In this document: positions 34,408-43,239 of the stretch, one piece after another | Position numbering within the stretch: the first letter of the stretch is position 1 | Layout of the letters: each line of letters begins with the position of its first letter | Assembly (NCBI GenBank): GCA_018267575.1 | Contig: JAFDYF010000083.1 | Location: 38,013-102,012 of the forward strand | From: Bacteroidota bacterium | GTDB lineage: Bacteria; Bacteroidota; Bacteroidia; Chitinophagales; Chitinophagaceae | Direction: 5' to 3' | DNA length: 64,000 nt | Made by a program: the position numbers and the translations under genes | The notes under the pieces: generated by a model | Seen by the model: the letters and a program-made list of their open reading frames with translations, nothing else | Told to the model about the DNA's origin: nothing | The model's database searches: none

Positions 34408-34759
34408 AAAAATTAGGCGCAAGTTAGCCAGCGCTCCATTCATAAAAACAAACCAACGGCAGATTGTTTGTTAAATGCCCTAAAATAATTGTAAAAAAAA
34501 ATTGTTCAAACAGTTGCATAAACTAATTCTATTTACTACATTTGGTTTCTCTCATCCTTTGTAATTCCATGCTGAAAGGGTTTTACAACCCAACAGCCCA
34601 ATCCCGAAAACCTTCGAGTTCTGTTTTGTTCAAAATGAATGGTTTTGTCTGTTTAGGCAGGTCAAGCCTGATTGCTTTTGATTAAAATCCTTTGAATCCC
34701 ATCCGTTGATGTTGCCCTCATGTGCTGGTATCTATTTCCTTAACTAGAAACTTACAAAG
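34408..34759. other. Gene-free spacer: promoter plus long leader of the secreted-protein gene
   Basis: No coding sequence is supported. A good promoter lies at 34514-34544, leaving a leader of about 210 nt before the ATG at 34760. The leader has small stems GGGTT-TTAC-AACCC (near 34577-34590) and CAGG-TCAAG-CCTG (near 34661-34673). It could be a regulated leader. Confidence 0.5.
34514..34544 (+). promoter_or_regulatory. Promoter of the secreted-protein gene
   Basis: TTG (34514-34516), 20-base spacer, TACATTTGG (-7 box 34537-34544). Predicted transcription start near 34549. Confidence 0.55.
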
Positions 34760-35467
34760 ATGAGACAACATTTTAAAAGCATTTTATTTGCGCAAAGCCT
34801 TCTGTTGGCTACCACTGTTATTTTTGCAAACAGCAATCATAACCTCTCATCCACTTCCAATGAAGACACCATTTCGACCAACAAAAAGACAGCCGGCAAC
34901 GCTCTGCTTTCCGAAAGAATGGTCAGCTTCCATGCCGCATTCCAAGGTCGTACAGTTAGTCTGCACTGGAACCTAGCCGGCGAGAAACAGACCGGGCATT
35001 TTAATGTTGAACGCAGTTTCGATGGTGAGCATTTTGTAAAAGTGGGGGAAATTGGCGCCTCCAACACTTCATCAGAGTACAACTATTTTGACGATATCAA
35101 GTTGTCCGTGATGAGGAAGAACGACCTATACTATCGCTTGCAACAGGTGGATGGTGATGAGAACTCTTATTCAAAAGTGCTTATCGTTAGGATGTACCAA
35201 ACGCATAGCGTATCCTCCATCAGCGTTACGCCTGACCCAACCATCAATGACATTCAGGTAAACGTGCAGTTAAAAGAAAACTCCTATGTGGTAATGAAAA
35301 TCAATGACAGCAATGGGGATGAAGTGATGAAGAGATTCGAAAAAGCAGGCGAGGGAACCAATATTTACAATCTCGAAGGAACCAGCAAATTGAAACCCGG
35401 TAATTATAAGCTCGATATCATCGTGAACAGCAATGAAAAAATGACCATGCAATTGATCAAAAGCTAA
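34760..35467 (+). CDS. Small secreted protein with a degenerate T9SS-type C-terminal domain
   Basis: 235 residues with a signal peptide (about residues 1-23). A middle region LHWNLAGEKQTGHFNVERS, then FDGEHFVKVGEI, is common in Bacteroidota surface proteins next to type A sorting domains. The C-terminal 80 residues start ISVTPDPTINDIQVNV, where a type A sorting domain has a Y/V-PNP motif, and end NYKLDIIVNSNEKMTMQLIKS, matching the usual G-x-Y-x-L..K-L-I-K end. So it looks like a minimal cargo of type IX secretion, mostly made of the sorting domain. Function unknown. Confidence 0.72.
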   Translation: MRQHFKSILFAQSLLLATTVIFANSNHNLSSTSNEDTISTNKKTAGNALLSERMVSFHAAFQGRTVSLHWNLAGEKQTGHFNVERSFDGEHFVKVGEIGASNTSSEYNYFDDIKLSVMRKNDLYYRLQQVDGDENSYSKVLIVRMYQTHSVSSISVTPDPTINDIQVNVQLKENSYVVMKINDSNGDEVMKRFEKAGEGTNIYNLEGTSKLKPGNYKLDIIVNSNEKMTMQLIKS

Positions 35468-35495
35468 ACCTATCACCGAACGTTATGGAACAAAG

Positions 35496-35525
35496 GCCCT
35501 CCACCAGTTGGAGGGCTATTTTTTT
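35496..35525 (+). terminator. Intrinsic terminator after the secreted-protein gene
   Basis: Stem GCCCTCCA/TGGAGGGC with loop CCAGT, then TATTTTTTT. Its right edge meets the stop codon of the convergent regulator gene at 35516. Confidence 0.85.
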
Positions 35526-35806
35526 ATGATAAGATAGGATTGCAGGTCTTTTACATAAGCCTCAAAAGCTTTGATACCCTTGGTTGTGATTTTGCAAATG
35601 GTTTGAGGATAATTATCCTTGAACTGTTTTATTACTTCAATATAGCCTGCCTCTTTAAGCTTATTGACCTGAACGCTCAGGTTGCCTGCAGTCGCATGGG
35701 TTTTTTCCTTGATAAAAGTAAACTCTGCTTCCTTAACACTGATTAGAAGAGAGATTGTTGCCAGCCTTAGCTGTGAGTGCAATATGGGATCGAGGTCTTT
35801 AAACAA
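35516..35806 (-). CDS. Winged-helix transcriptional regulator (MarR/HTH_34-like)
   Basis: 96 residues forming one winged helix: DPILHSQLRLATISLL, a recognition region KEKTHATAGNLSVQVNKLKEAGYI, and the wing around KQFKDNYPQTICKITTKG. Such short regulators in Bacteroidota are usually encoded beside a membrane protein. Here the membrane gene ends 19 bases upstream on the same strand. The regulator probably controls its own operon, but no operator was identified. Confidence 0.82.
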   Translation of the reverse strand: MFKDLDPILHSQLRLATISLLISVKEAEFTFIKEKTHATAGNLSVQVNKLKEAGYIEVIKQFKDNYPQTICKITTKGIKAFEAYVKDLQSYLIIKK

Positions 35807-35825
35807 AATACAAGGTTAAGGATAT

Positions 35826-36434
35826 TTATTGAATTGCCGTTTTCCTGAACTCAATATTGGCAAGATGACCTGGCACAATATAGCCAGCCATTACTGCAGC
35901 TGCATGCAGAACCATAACCCATTCAAAACTTTTAACAAATAAAGCAGCGAAAGCAAAAATCCATGTGGCAAATGCACCAACGATGGAAGGCTTAAAATTA
36001 ATGACCGCTCCATAAATAAGAGCCCAAAAACCATAAGTGCTCATTAAAATCGCGAACCCGGCTAAAACAGAAACGGCTTCGACATTCATTGCTACAATAA
36101 CAAAACAAATCAGTATCAAAAAACCAATATTAAGTTTGTTATACAAATCATAAGTATAGGTCTTCGCCTTTGGGGGGCTTTTAAAATAGCGCAGTACAAA
36201 TAGTACGATGGTAAGCACACTAAAGATATTCCAAAAAAAGAAAGTAGAAACAAGTTGAAGGTGTAGGTTGATGACTGTAAGTATGGAAACAGAGAACAAA
36301 AGCCAACCCCAGATAATCCGGGATTTGCCATCATCTTGTTGCTCTTTTTTTGCCATGGCAATCATTTGCTGAATGATGGCTAAGCTTTCCAGTTCTGTAA
36401 GTGTTTCATTTGGCATAAACAATGTTTTACTCAA
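35826..36434 (-). CDS. Integral membrane protein paired with a winged-helix regulator
   Basis: 202 residues. A cytoplasmic N-terminal helix (ETLTELESLAIIQQMIAMAKK) precedes five to six hydrophobic helices from about residue 38 (WGWLLFSVSILTVINLHL and on). I recognise no enzymatic motif; the function is unknown. The downstream regulator on the same strand, 19 bases away, suggests a two-gene regulated unit. Met7 (MPNETLTEL) is an equally possible start. Confidence 0.75.
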   Translation of the reverse strand: MSKTLFMPNETLTELESLAIIQQMIAMAKKEQQDDGKSRIIWGWLLFSVSILTVINLHLQLVSTFFFWNIFSVLTIVLFVLRYFKSPPKAKTYTYDLYNKLNIGFLILICFVIVAMNVEAVSVLAGFAILMSTYGFWALIYGAVINFKPSIVGAFATWIFAFAALFVKSFEWVMVLHAAAVMAGYIVPGHLANIEFRKTAIQ

Positions 36435-36565
36435 TCATAATTATATTAAATAAGCGCTCTTCGCACAAGGTCACAAAAAATTTCAACCATATAAGGCTAT
36501 GAGAAACCTTAAGCAGAAAACGGGGGTCACGAAGTCCCATATGACTTATCTGGTCGGCAAAATCA

Positions 36566-37192
36566 TTATTGGCATTTTGCCAGCATATCGTTTGCTTCCT
36601 TCTCGCCCCAATTGGGATACAAGGGTTTTACCTGAAAGGTTTTGTACAATGCTACTGCTTTTTCAAATAATGGTTTGGCATTTTTCTTGCCGCCCCCAAA
36701 AGCTTCGGGTGTACCAAACACATTCATGGCCTCCAAATAATACAAACGAGGGTTATTGGGGTCTAATTTCATACCAGCCTGCAAATCAGCAGCGGCCTCT
36801 TGTCCATAGCTCTGCCATCGGCTTTGGGGGTCTACCAACATTTGCTGGGTTGCCGACATATTTCGCAGGGCATATATCTCTGCATTTTTTTCAATGGCTT
36901 CTGCTTTATCACAAAGCGCATTGATCTTGGCCGAATTGGCGTCCTTGTCTAATTTATTATCTTTCCATGCCAAAGAGGACAATGCAAGACCCGAATAGTA
37001 ATAAGGCAGCCATTGCGTTTTTTCCGCATCAGCAATACGCTCAAATGCATTGGAAACACTTAGATAATCTTGGGAGGTTTTGGCCGAATCCAACAAAGTG
37101 AGATTCTTTTTCATGACTGCAATATATTTATCACTTTGGGCATGGGAACCAATAGCAATAAACAACATGATGACTGAGATAAACTTTTTCAT
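36566..37192 (-). CDS. Secreted TPR-like protein
   Basis: 208 residues from the ATG at 37192 (MKKFISVIMLFIAIGSHAQ signal peptide); a longer reading to 37249 would place residues before the signal peptide. The mature part is helical with TPR-like spacing (LPYYYSGLALSSLAWKD, NPRLYYLEAMNVFG, AKPLFEKAVALYKTF). Such proteins act as periplasmic scaffolds. It lies 86 bases downstream of the TonB receptor gene on the same strand, so it may be an accessory to it. Confidence 0.75.
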   Translation of the reverse strand: MKKFISVIMLFIAIGSHAQSDKYIAVMKKNLTLLDSAKTSQDYLSVSNAFERIADAEKTQWLPYYYSGLALSSLAWKDNKLDKDANSAKINALCDKAEAIEKNAEIYALRNMSATQQMLVDPQSRWQSYGQEAAADLQAGMKLDPNNPRLYYLEAMNVFGTPEAFGGGKKNAKPLFEKAVALYKTFQVKPLYPNWGEKEANDMLAKCQ

Positions 37193-37278
37193 TTTTGATT
37201 GTTTTATTTTAGAGATTAAAAGGATTGGGTCACCAAGGGAAAAAATCATAAGTCAATTTTTATTGAACAAACTTGTTT

Positions 37279-39528
37279 TTACAAATTATTATTGATAGCA
37301 TCATTAGTCCTGTCCACACCCCAACTTACAAAACAGCCGATAAAATAAAATCTTTGGGCTGGTGGCGTGATGGCTTGTTTTAAATAGGGGTTCCCACTAT
37401 ACGGGTAATTATAGCCATACACTGCATTATATCCCAACACATTGGTCATGCTTGCAAAAAGTACAATAAAGGATTTTGCGTTTTTCTTACCAATACTTGG
37501 CACATATTCAGCGCTAAAATTCAGGCTATGGTAATCTTTGGTCATACCCCGGTCGGATAGTACATATTTCCCAGTATTATCAATCAGGAAATTATAATAA
37601 GGCCTACCACTTGCATAGCTATAGGTGAGATTAAACCCGCATTTGATATCGGTAAAAAACCGCTTGGTCACCAGCGATGCGGTATGTCTAGCAGCAAAAC
37701 TGGGCATCAAATCTGTGGTGTAGTTCAAAAAATTCCGTTTGGTATCCAGATAGGAATAGCTGATCCAGTAATCAAAATTTTTGAAAGTCTTCTTATCCCT
37801 CCAAAACAACTCAAGCCCCTTCGCATATCCATCGCCATTATTATTATAGGTAAAATAATTAAAGGCCACCGGTACGGTTTTAACCAAATCCTCATATTTT
37901 TTATAATAGGCTTCGATCCGAAGCGTCCTTTCTTTGGTCATTTTTTGATAGTTGATGATATAGTGACTGGCTTTTGTATAACCTAGATTGGTCGTATAAA
38001 ATAGCTGTGAGTTTTCAGGTTTTTGATAGAAGATTCCATAGGCTACTGACACCTGTGCGTCTTTCCCTGTTTTATAGGCCAAGGATGCCCTGGGCGCAAA
38101 ATCTGCTTTATTCAATATGGAAGAATGCTCAAACCTGGCCCCCAGCTTGGCTGCTATGTCATTAGTGATAAAGATATCCGATTCCACAAACAGGGCTTTG
38201 AAATTGTCTGCGAATTTGTGCAGGCTATCGTTATACAATGCAGAATTATATGCATATTGGTATTCGCCCCCAAAACGCAGATAGCTGATACCGCCGAGCT
38301 TTTTTTCAAAAACCGATTTTATCTGTGAAAGATCCTGCCTATTGACCAAGGTAAAATTTTTCACCTGCATCCAGAATGCTGCATTGCTGAATTGCACGGG
38401 TTGATTAGCGGCATTCTGCAACTGTTGGTCAATATTATCCTTGTTGGTACTGTAGCCCGCACCCAAATTCATTTTCCAGCCATTGGGCAAATATTCCCGC
38501 CAACTGAGATTATTGTACCAATTGTGATTGCTGAGCGCAAAAGCATTCTTGAGGTAAATACTGTCAATATCAGGTCTCCGTAAGCCTAAATTGCTATAAC
38601 CAAAAGTGCTGTAATATTTGACGATGCCTCCGCTTTTAGTCTTAAAACGAAAGTTTGCATCGGCAGAATGAAACTGGGGAATCTTGAAATAATCGGGCAC
38701 CTGTTTTACCAAATTAAAATAAAGCCCCACATTGGTATAGTTATATGAAATCCCATAAGAAGATTTTTTGTTCTTTGCCAATTGCTGAGTGCCCAAACCA
38801 ACCAACAAGGGGGAAATGCTTGCGTCTATTTCTGATTTTTCAGGAAGGTCAATCGACTCCAATAGTACCACTGAAGAAAGTGCCTGGCCATATAATGCCG
38901 AATAACCGCCGGTGCTGAACACGGTTCCCTTAAATAAAAATGGGGAAAATCGTCCACGCTGTGCAATATCCGGCACACTAGTATAATATGGATTATTCAC
39001 TAAGGTGCCATCAATATATTGTTTTGCCTCATAGCCCGCGCCTCCACGAACAAACAAACCTTCCTGCTCACCAATTTGCTGTGCTCCTGGCAAGGTTTTC
39101 AAAGCCGCGGTAATGTCGGCATTCGAGCCAGCCGTAGTGGCCACATCAATAGAACTGAGCACAGCACCACGCTTGGAATCGCCAGCCGAAAATGACCCGG
39201 CTGTGATCGTGACTGCTTTCAGCTCACTGAGTGCTTCCTTCAAAATAATATTCAGCTTCACCTCTTCTCTTTTGAGGATGATTCTTTGCTCGAAAGAATG
39301 ATAGCCCACATTGGTGACGATGAGTGTTTGATTTCCCTTTTCAGTGCTGGTAAAATAGAATGCGCCAGTGGAATCGGCGGTAGCACCATCATAACTATCT
39401 TTTAATGAAATACTGGCCCCAGCTATTGGATGACCTTTGCCATCTTTCACATTTCCGCTGATGAGGGTCTGACCCATCGTATTCACAAATAGGTTCAACA
39501 ATATAAACAGTGGAACCAAGGGCTTCAT
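37279..39528 (-). CDS. TonB-dependent outer-membrane receptor
   Basis: 749 residues. The signal peptide ends near MGQ; a carboxypeptidase-regulatory-like domain (ISGNVKDGKGHPIAGASI, about residues 22-100) is followed by the plug (ITAALKTLPGAQQ, GLFVRGGAGYEAKQYIDG) and a C-terminal 22-strand barrel. Substrate unknown: no SusD-like partner is adjacent, so it is more likely a siderophore, metal or small-molecule receptor than a glycan importer. The TPR-like protein gene is downstream, and a LytS-type kinase gene lies upstream on the same strand. Confidence 0.9.
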   Translation of the reverse strand: MKPLVPLFILLNLFVNTMGQTLISGNVKDGKGHPIAGASISLKDSYDGATADSTGAFYFTSTEKGNQTLIVTNVGYHSFEQRIILKREEVKLNIILKEALSELKAVTITAGSFSAGDSKRGAVLSSIDVATTAGSNADITAALKTLPGAQQIGEQEGLFVRGGAGYEAKQYIDGTLVNNPYYTSVPDIAQRGRFSPFLFKGTVFSTGGYSALYGQALSSVVLLESIDLPEKSEIDASISPLLVGLGTQQLAKNKKSSYGISYNYTNVGLYFNLVKQVPDYFKIPQFHSADANFRFKTKSGGIVKYYSTFGYSNLGLRRPDIDSIYLKNAFALSNHNWYNNLSWREYLPNGWKMNLGAGYSTNKDNIDQQLQNAANQPVQFSNAAFWMQVKNFTLVNRQDLSQIKSVFEKKLGGISYLRFGGEYQYAYNSALYNDSLHKFADNFKALFVESDIFITNDIAAKLGARFEHSSILNKADFAPRASLAYKTGKDAQVSVAYGIFYQKPENSQLFYTTNLGYTKASHYIINYQKMTKERTLRIEAYYKKYEDLVKTVPVAFNYFTYNNNGDGYAKGLELFWRDKKTFKNFDYWISYSYLDTKRNFLNYTTDLMPSFAARHTASLVTKRFFTDIKCGFNLTYSYASGRPYYNFLIDNTGKYVLSDRGMTKDYHSLNFSAEYVPSIGKKNAKSFIVLFASMTNVLGYNAVYGYNYPYSGNPYLKQAITPPAQRFYFIGCFVSWGVDRTNDAINNNL

Positions 39529-39721
39529 TCAATTTAATTTATTTTCAAAAATAAAGTAGTTTATAATATAAACCAAATTGTCTAGAAAAAATCTTCCTGC
39601 CTTTGGATTGCATTCGTTCTATTTTTATGTGTGATTGCTCAATAGGTTTACAATTAACGACTCCGAAAAAACTTGGAAGAAAGCCATCTAGACCTTGCAC
39701 GGGCATGCTAGCGTAAAGTAT

Positions 39722-40774
39722 TTAAATCCCTTCTACGGGAATAAGCACAATCGCTTCCACCATTTCACCGTTCACTTCTTTGATATCGAAATTGGCCTTG
39801 GGGCCAAACAATAACTGAAGGCGGTTCTTGGTACTTGTAAGCCCAAAGCCATCGCCATTAATATACCCAATCAACCTGCCAGAATTCTGTATCACTAGTT
39901 CATGAAAATTTCCCTTAAAATCAGAAATGATTTTAACACAGCCCCCCTTTAATTGCTTACTGATCCCGTGCTTGATGGCATTTTCCACCAAGGTCTGTAG
40001 CATCATAGGCGGTATGGGCTGGTTGAGGGTATCTTCATCAATATCATATTCGATCTTCAGCCTGTCCTCAAAACGGATATACTCGAGGGCGAGATAATCC
40101 TTTACGATATTCAGTTCTTTTTCGAAAGTTACGGTTTCTAATTTTTCGGCCTGCATACTACTCCGTAGAATATTGCTCAACTCCGTGATAGCAGTACGTG
40201 CACGGCTGGGGTTTTCATCAATCAATGCCCTTATGCTATTGAGCGCATTGAAAATAAAATGCGGGTTGATATGCGATTTGATGGTCTTTAACTCCAACTC
40301 TTTTACCAAAGCCTCGAGTTTCAAAGTATCCAACTGCTGCTTTCGGCTTTTTTCAATATAATGGTAGAAATAATAAATAAGGGTCCAGGGTATAATGAAA
40401 AGACCATTCTCTAAGGTAGTACCTAATAACCTTTTTGGAAAATCTAGCTTATGGTGGTTGAGGGAAAGCCCCAAAAACCGAATAGCGCCAATTCGGATAA
40501 GGCTATTGATTACACAAACCACCAACACCCCGATAACCAATTTAGGAAAGATTTTTTCCACCGACAGCATGAGCCAATGGAACCTTTGGATAACCAATCT
40601 AAAAATATGGGTAGTCAATATTCCGGAGCATACAATAATGGCGAGTTGCCCGAATAATTTAGGCTCAAATTTTTGATCGGTAATTGATGAGAGCAAAATC
40701 ATGATCAAAGCCAAAAAGCCCCAGCCACCAATCTGGCACCACCAATAATATTTTGCAAAGTTCCTTGTCGGCAT
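39722..40774 (-). CDS. LytS/YehU-type sensor histidine kinase
   Basis: 350 residues. Four membrane helices lie in the first 130 residues. The His_kinase domain has the phosphoacceptor-type motif KSHINPHFIFNALNSI, and the ATPase part has LVENAIKHGISKQ and GDGFGLTSTKNRL. These kinases normally signal to a LytTR response regulator encoded immediately downstream, but none is in this window, so it looks orphan. The next gene, 193 bases downstream, is the TonB receptor. Confidence 0.9.
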   Translation of the reverse strand: MPTRNFAKYYWWCQIGGWGFLALIMILLSSITDQKFEPKLFGQLAIIVCSGILTTHIFRLVIQRFHWLMLSVEKIFPKLVIGVLVVCVINSLIRIGAIRFLGLSLNHHKLDFPKRLLGTTLENGLFIIPWTLIYYFYHYIEKSRKQQLDTLKLEALVKELELKTIKSHINPHFIFNALNSIRALIDENPSRARTAITELSNILRSSMQAEKLETVTFEKELNIVKDYLALEYIRFEDRLKIEYDIDEDTLNQPIPPMMLQTLVENAIKHGISKQLKGGCVKIISDFKGNFHELVIQNSGRLIGYINGDGFGLTSTKNRLQLLFGPKANFDIKEVNGEMVEAIVLIPVEGI

Positions 40775-40955
40775 CCAAACTCTTTTATCAAATCTAATAG
40801 ATTCTTTTTGCCCCCCAATACTTATTTGGACTAATGGCTAAAATAACTTGTCGCTGGCATCTTTTATGATAACGCCCAATTCTGTAATGGGAAAATGAAA
40901 ATAGGAAAGCCCATTTATTAAACAATACCACCCAAACACGAGACTGCCCCCTACC

Positions 40956-40986
40956 TTCGTTATAAGAAATTATAGTTGTATTTTTG
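40956..40986 (+). promoter_or_regulatory. dxs promoter
   Basis: TTCG (40956-40959, one mismatch to TTTG), 19-base spacer, TATTTTTG (40979-40986). The predicted leader is about 13 nt to the ATG at 41004. Confidence 0.55.
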
Positions 40987-41003
40987 TGAATTAACGGCGA
41001 TCA

Positions 41004-42941
41004 ATGATAGAAATAGCCCCAGGTGCATTACTAAAAACAATTAATTCCCCTGCCGACCTCAAAAAACTGAGTAGGGAACAGTTGCAAGAGCTTACAGATG
41101 AACTACGCCAATACATTATTGATGTGGTGAGCGTGCATGGCGGTCATTTTGCAGCGAGCCTGGGCGTGGTTGAACTCACCGTTGCCTTACATTATGTGTT
41201 CAATACCCCTTACGACCAATTGGTATGGGATGTGGGTCATCAAGCATATGGTCATAAAATCCTCACTGGCCGACGGGATAATTTTGTTAGCAATAGAAAG
41301 TACAATGGAATCAGCGGTTTTCCCAAACGTGGCGAGAGCGAGTACGATACTTTTGGGGTTGGTCATTCCTCCACTTCCATTAGTGCGGCTTTGGGCATGG
41401 CCATGGCGGCAAAGTACAAAGGCGAAACCGACCGGAAATCCGTGGCCATTATTGGGGATGGGGCCATGACGGCCGGCATAGCGTTTGAAGCAATGAACCA
41501 TGCTGGAGTGGCCGATACAGATATGCTGATCATACTGAACGATAATTGTATGAGCATTGACCCAAACGTGGGAGCATTGAAAGAATATCTGACCGACATC
41601 ACTACTTCACAGGCGTATAACAAACTAAAGGACGATATCTGGAAAGCACTTGGCAAACTACCGGTGGGCAAACAGTTCAGCCGCGAGATGGCCAGCAAGG
41701 TGGAACATAGTATCAAGAGCTTTGTGAACAAAAGTAGTAACTTGTTCGAAGCCTTAAAACTGCGCTATTTTGGGCCCATTGACGGACATAATCTGACCAA
41801 ACTGGTAGATACTTTAAATGACCTGAAAAATATTCCCGGACCCAAGCTATTGCATATCATTACTACTAAGGGAAAAGGATATTCACTTGCGGAAAAAGAT
41901 CAGACCAAATGGCATGCACCAGGCCTGTTCGATAAAATTACGGGAGAAATATATAAGAAGAGATACGAATTGCCTCAGCCCCCCAAATATCAAGATGTGT
42001 TTGGGCATACCATTATTGAATTGGCAGAAAAGAATAAAAAAATATTTGGCGTCACCCCTGCTATGCCCTCAGGATGCTCTTTAAAACTCATGATGGACCA
42101 AATGCCTGACCGTGCTTTTGACGTGGGCATCACTGAACAACATGCAGTAACTTTAAGCGCAGGCATGGCAACCCAAGGTATGAAAGTGTTCTGCAATATC
42201 TATTCATCTTTTATGCAGCGTGCCTACGACCAAGTAGTGCATGACGTGGCCATACAGAACCTGCCCGTTATATTCTGCCTCGACCGCGCAGGGTTGGTGG
42301 GTGAAGATGGTCCCACGCATCATGGCGCTTATGATATTGCCTATATGCGCTGCATACCCAATATGATCGTGAGCGCCCCCATGAACGAAGGCGAGCTGCG
42401 CAACCTGATGTATACCGCACAACTGGATTCCACCAATAACCCATTCGTGATTCGCTATCCCCGTGGGGAAGGTGTGATGCCAGAATGGAGAACGGAGATG
42501 AAAGAAATAAAAATTGGCACTGGCAGAAAGTTGAAGGACGGAAAGGATATTGCCATACTCTCGATTGGTCATCCCGGTAATTTTGCGCAAACAGCCATCC
42601 GCAGCTTACGAACACAAGGCGTTGACCCAGCCCACTACGATATGCGCTTTATAAAACCGCTTGATGAATCATTATTACATGAGGTTTTCCAAAACTTTGA
42701 TAAAATCATCACGGTGGAAGATGGTACCATTGTTGGTGGCTTTGGTAGTGCAATCATCGAATTCATGTCCAATCATAATTACAAAGCAGAGGTAAAAATG
42801 CTCGGTATACCCGATGCCATTGTCGAGCACGGTAGTTTAAAAGAGCTCCATCATGAATGTCATTATGATGCCAATGCCATTGTAGAAACGGTACTCGATA
42901 TGATGAAGGACAAAATAAAAGTAACCGAACTGCATCAATAA
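41004..42941 (+). CDS. dxs: 1-deoxy-D-xylulose-5-phosphate synthase
   Basis: Thiamine-diphosphate enzyme that joins pyruvate and glyceraldehyde-3-phosphate, the entry step of the MEP isoprenoid pathway. The N-terminal TPP motif is GDGAMTAGIAFEAMNHAG through ILNDN. The transketolase-like middle domain has EQHAVTLSAG and LDRAGLVGEDGPTHHG; the C-terminal domain has TVEDGTIVGGFGS. The 645 residues are standard. It stands alone, with its own promoter. Confidence 0.96.
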   Translation: MIEIAPGALLKTINSPADLKKLSREQLQELTDELRQYIIDVVSVHGGHFAASLGVVELTVALHYVFNTPYDQLVWDVGHQAYGHKILTGRRDNFVSNRKYNGISGFPKRGESEYDTFGVGHSSTSISAALGMAMAAKYKGETDRKSVAIIGDGAMTAGIAFEAMNHAGVADTDMLIILNDNCMSIDPNVGALKEYLTDITTSQAYNKLKDDIWKALGKLPVGKQFSREMASKVEHSIKSFVNKSSNLFEALKLRYFGPIDGHNLTKLVDTLNDLKNIPGPKLLHIITTKGKGYSLAEKDQTKWHAPGLFDKITGEIYKKRYELPQPPKYQDVFGHTIIELAEKNKKIFGVTPAMPSGCSLKLMMDQMPDRAFDVGITEQHAVTLSAGMATQGMKVFCNIYSSFMQRAYDQVVHDVAIQNLPVIFCLDRAGLVGEDGPTHHGAYDIAYMRCIPNMIVSAPMNEGELRNLMYTAQLDSTNNPFVIRYPRGEGVMPEWRTEMKEIKIGTGRKLKDGKDIAILSIGHPGNFAQTAIRSLRTQGVDPAHYDMRFIKPLDESLLHEVFQNFDKIITVEDGTIVGGFGSAIIEFMSNHNYKAEVKMLGIPDAIVEHGSLKELHHECHYDANAIVETVLDMMKDKIKVTELHQ

Positions 42942-43239
42942 TAAGCAACCACTACTTCGAGTAATATTTCCCGTAAACATCAACTCGCCGAACCGTTGAG
43001 CATACCTTTATTTATCATCTCAATAAACAACTATTGGGTCTAATGGAATATGGTGATAAATGAGCAGCATCAGCCTTTTTGCCTTCCCCCTCCCTTGCAT
43101 TCCTGATTTTCATCAATATTTTCTCAAGAAACGAAAACTAACTTGAACAAAAGGCATATTGGCTTTCGTTCGGGGTCAATAGCGGGAATGCCCATAAAGA
43201 TTGGGCGATATTATTATTTGCTTATCACAACTAAATTTT
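42942..43239. other. Gene-free spacer between dxs and ppk2
   Basis: About 300 bases without a supported coding region. No strong hairpin terminator after dxs and no consensus -7 box for ppk2 was found; a near match (TATTATTTGC, one base too long) lies at 43211-43220. Nothing else noted. Confidence 0.4.

Noticed and set aside
36499..36924. 141-residue plus-strand reading frame
   Set aside because: Most of it is antisense to the TPR-like secreted protein, whose signal peptide and helix pattern are convincing.
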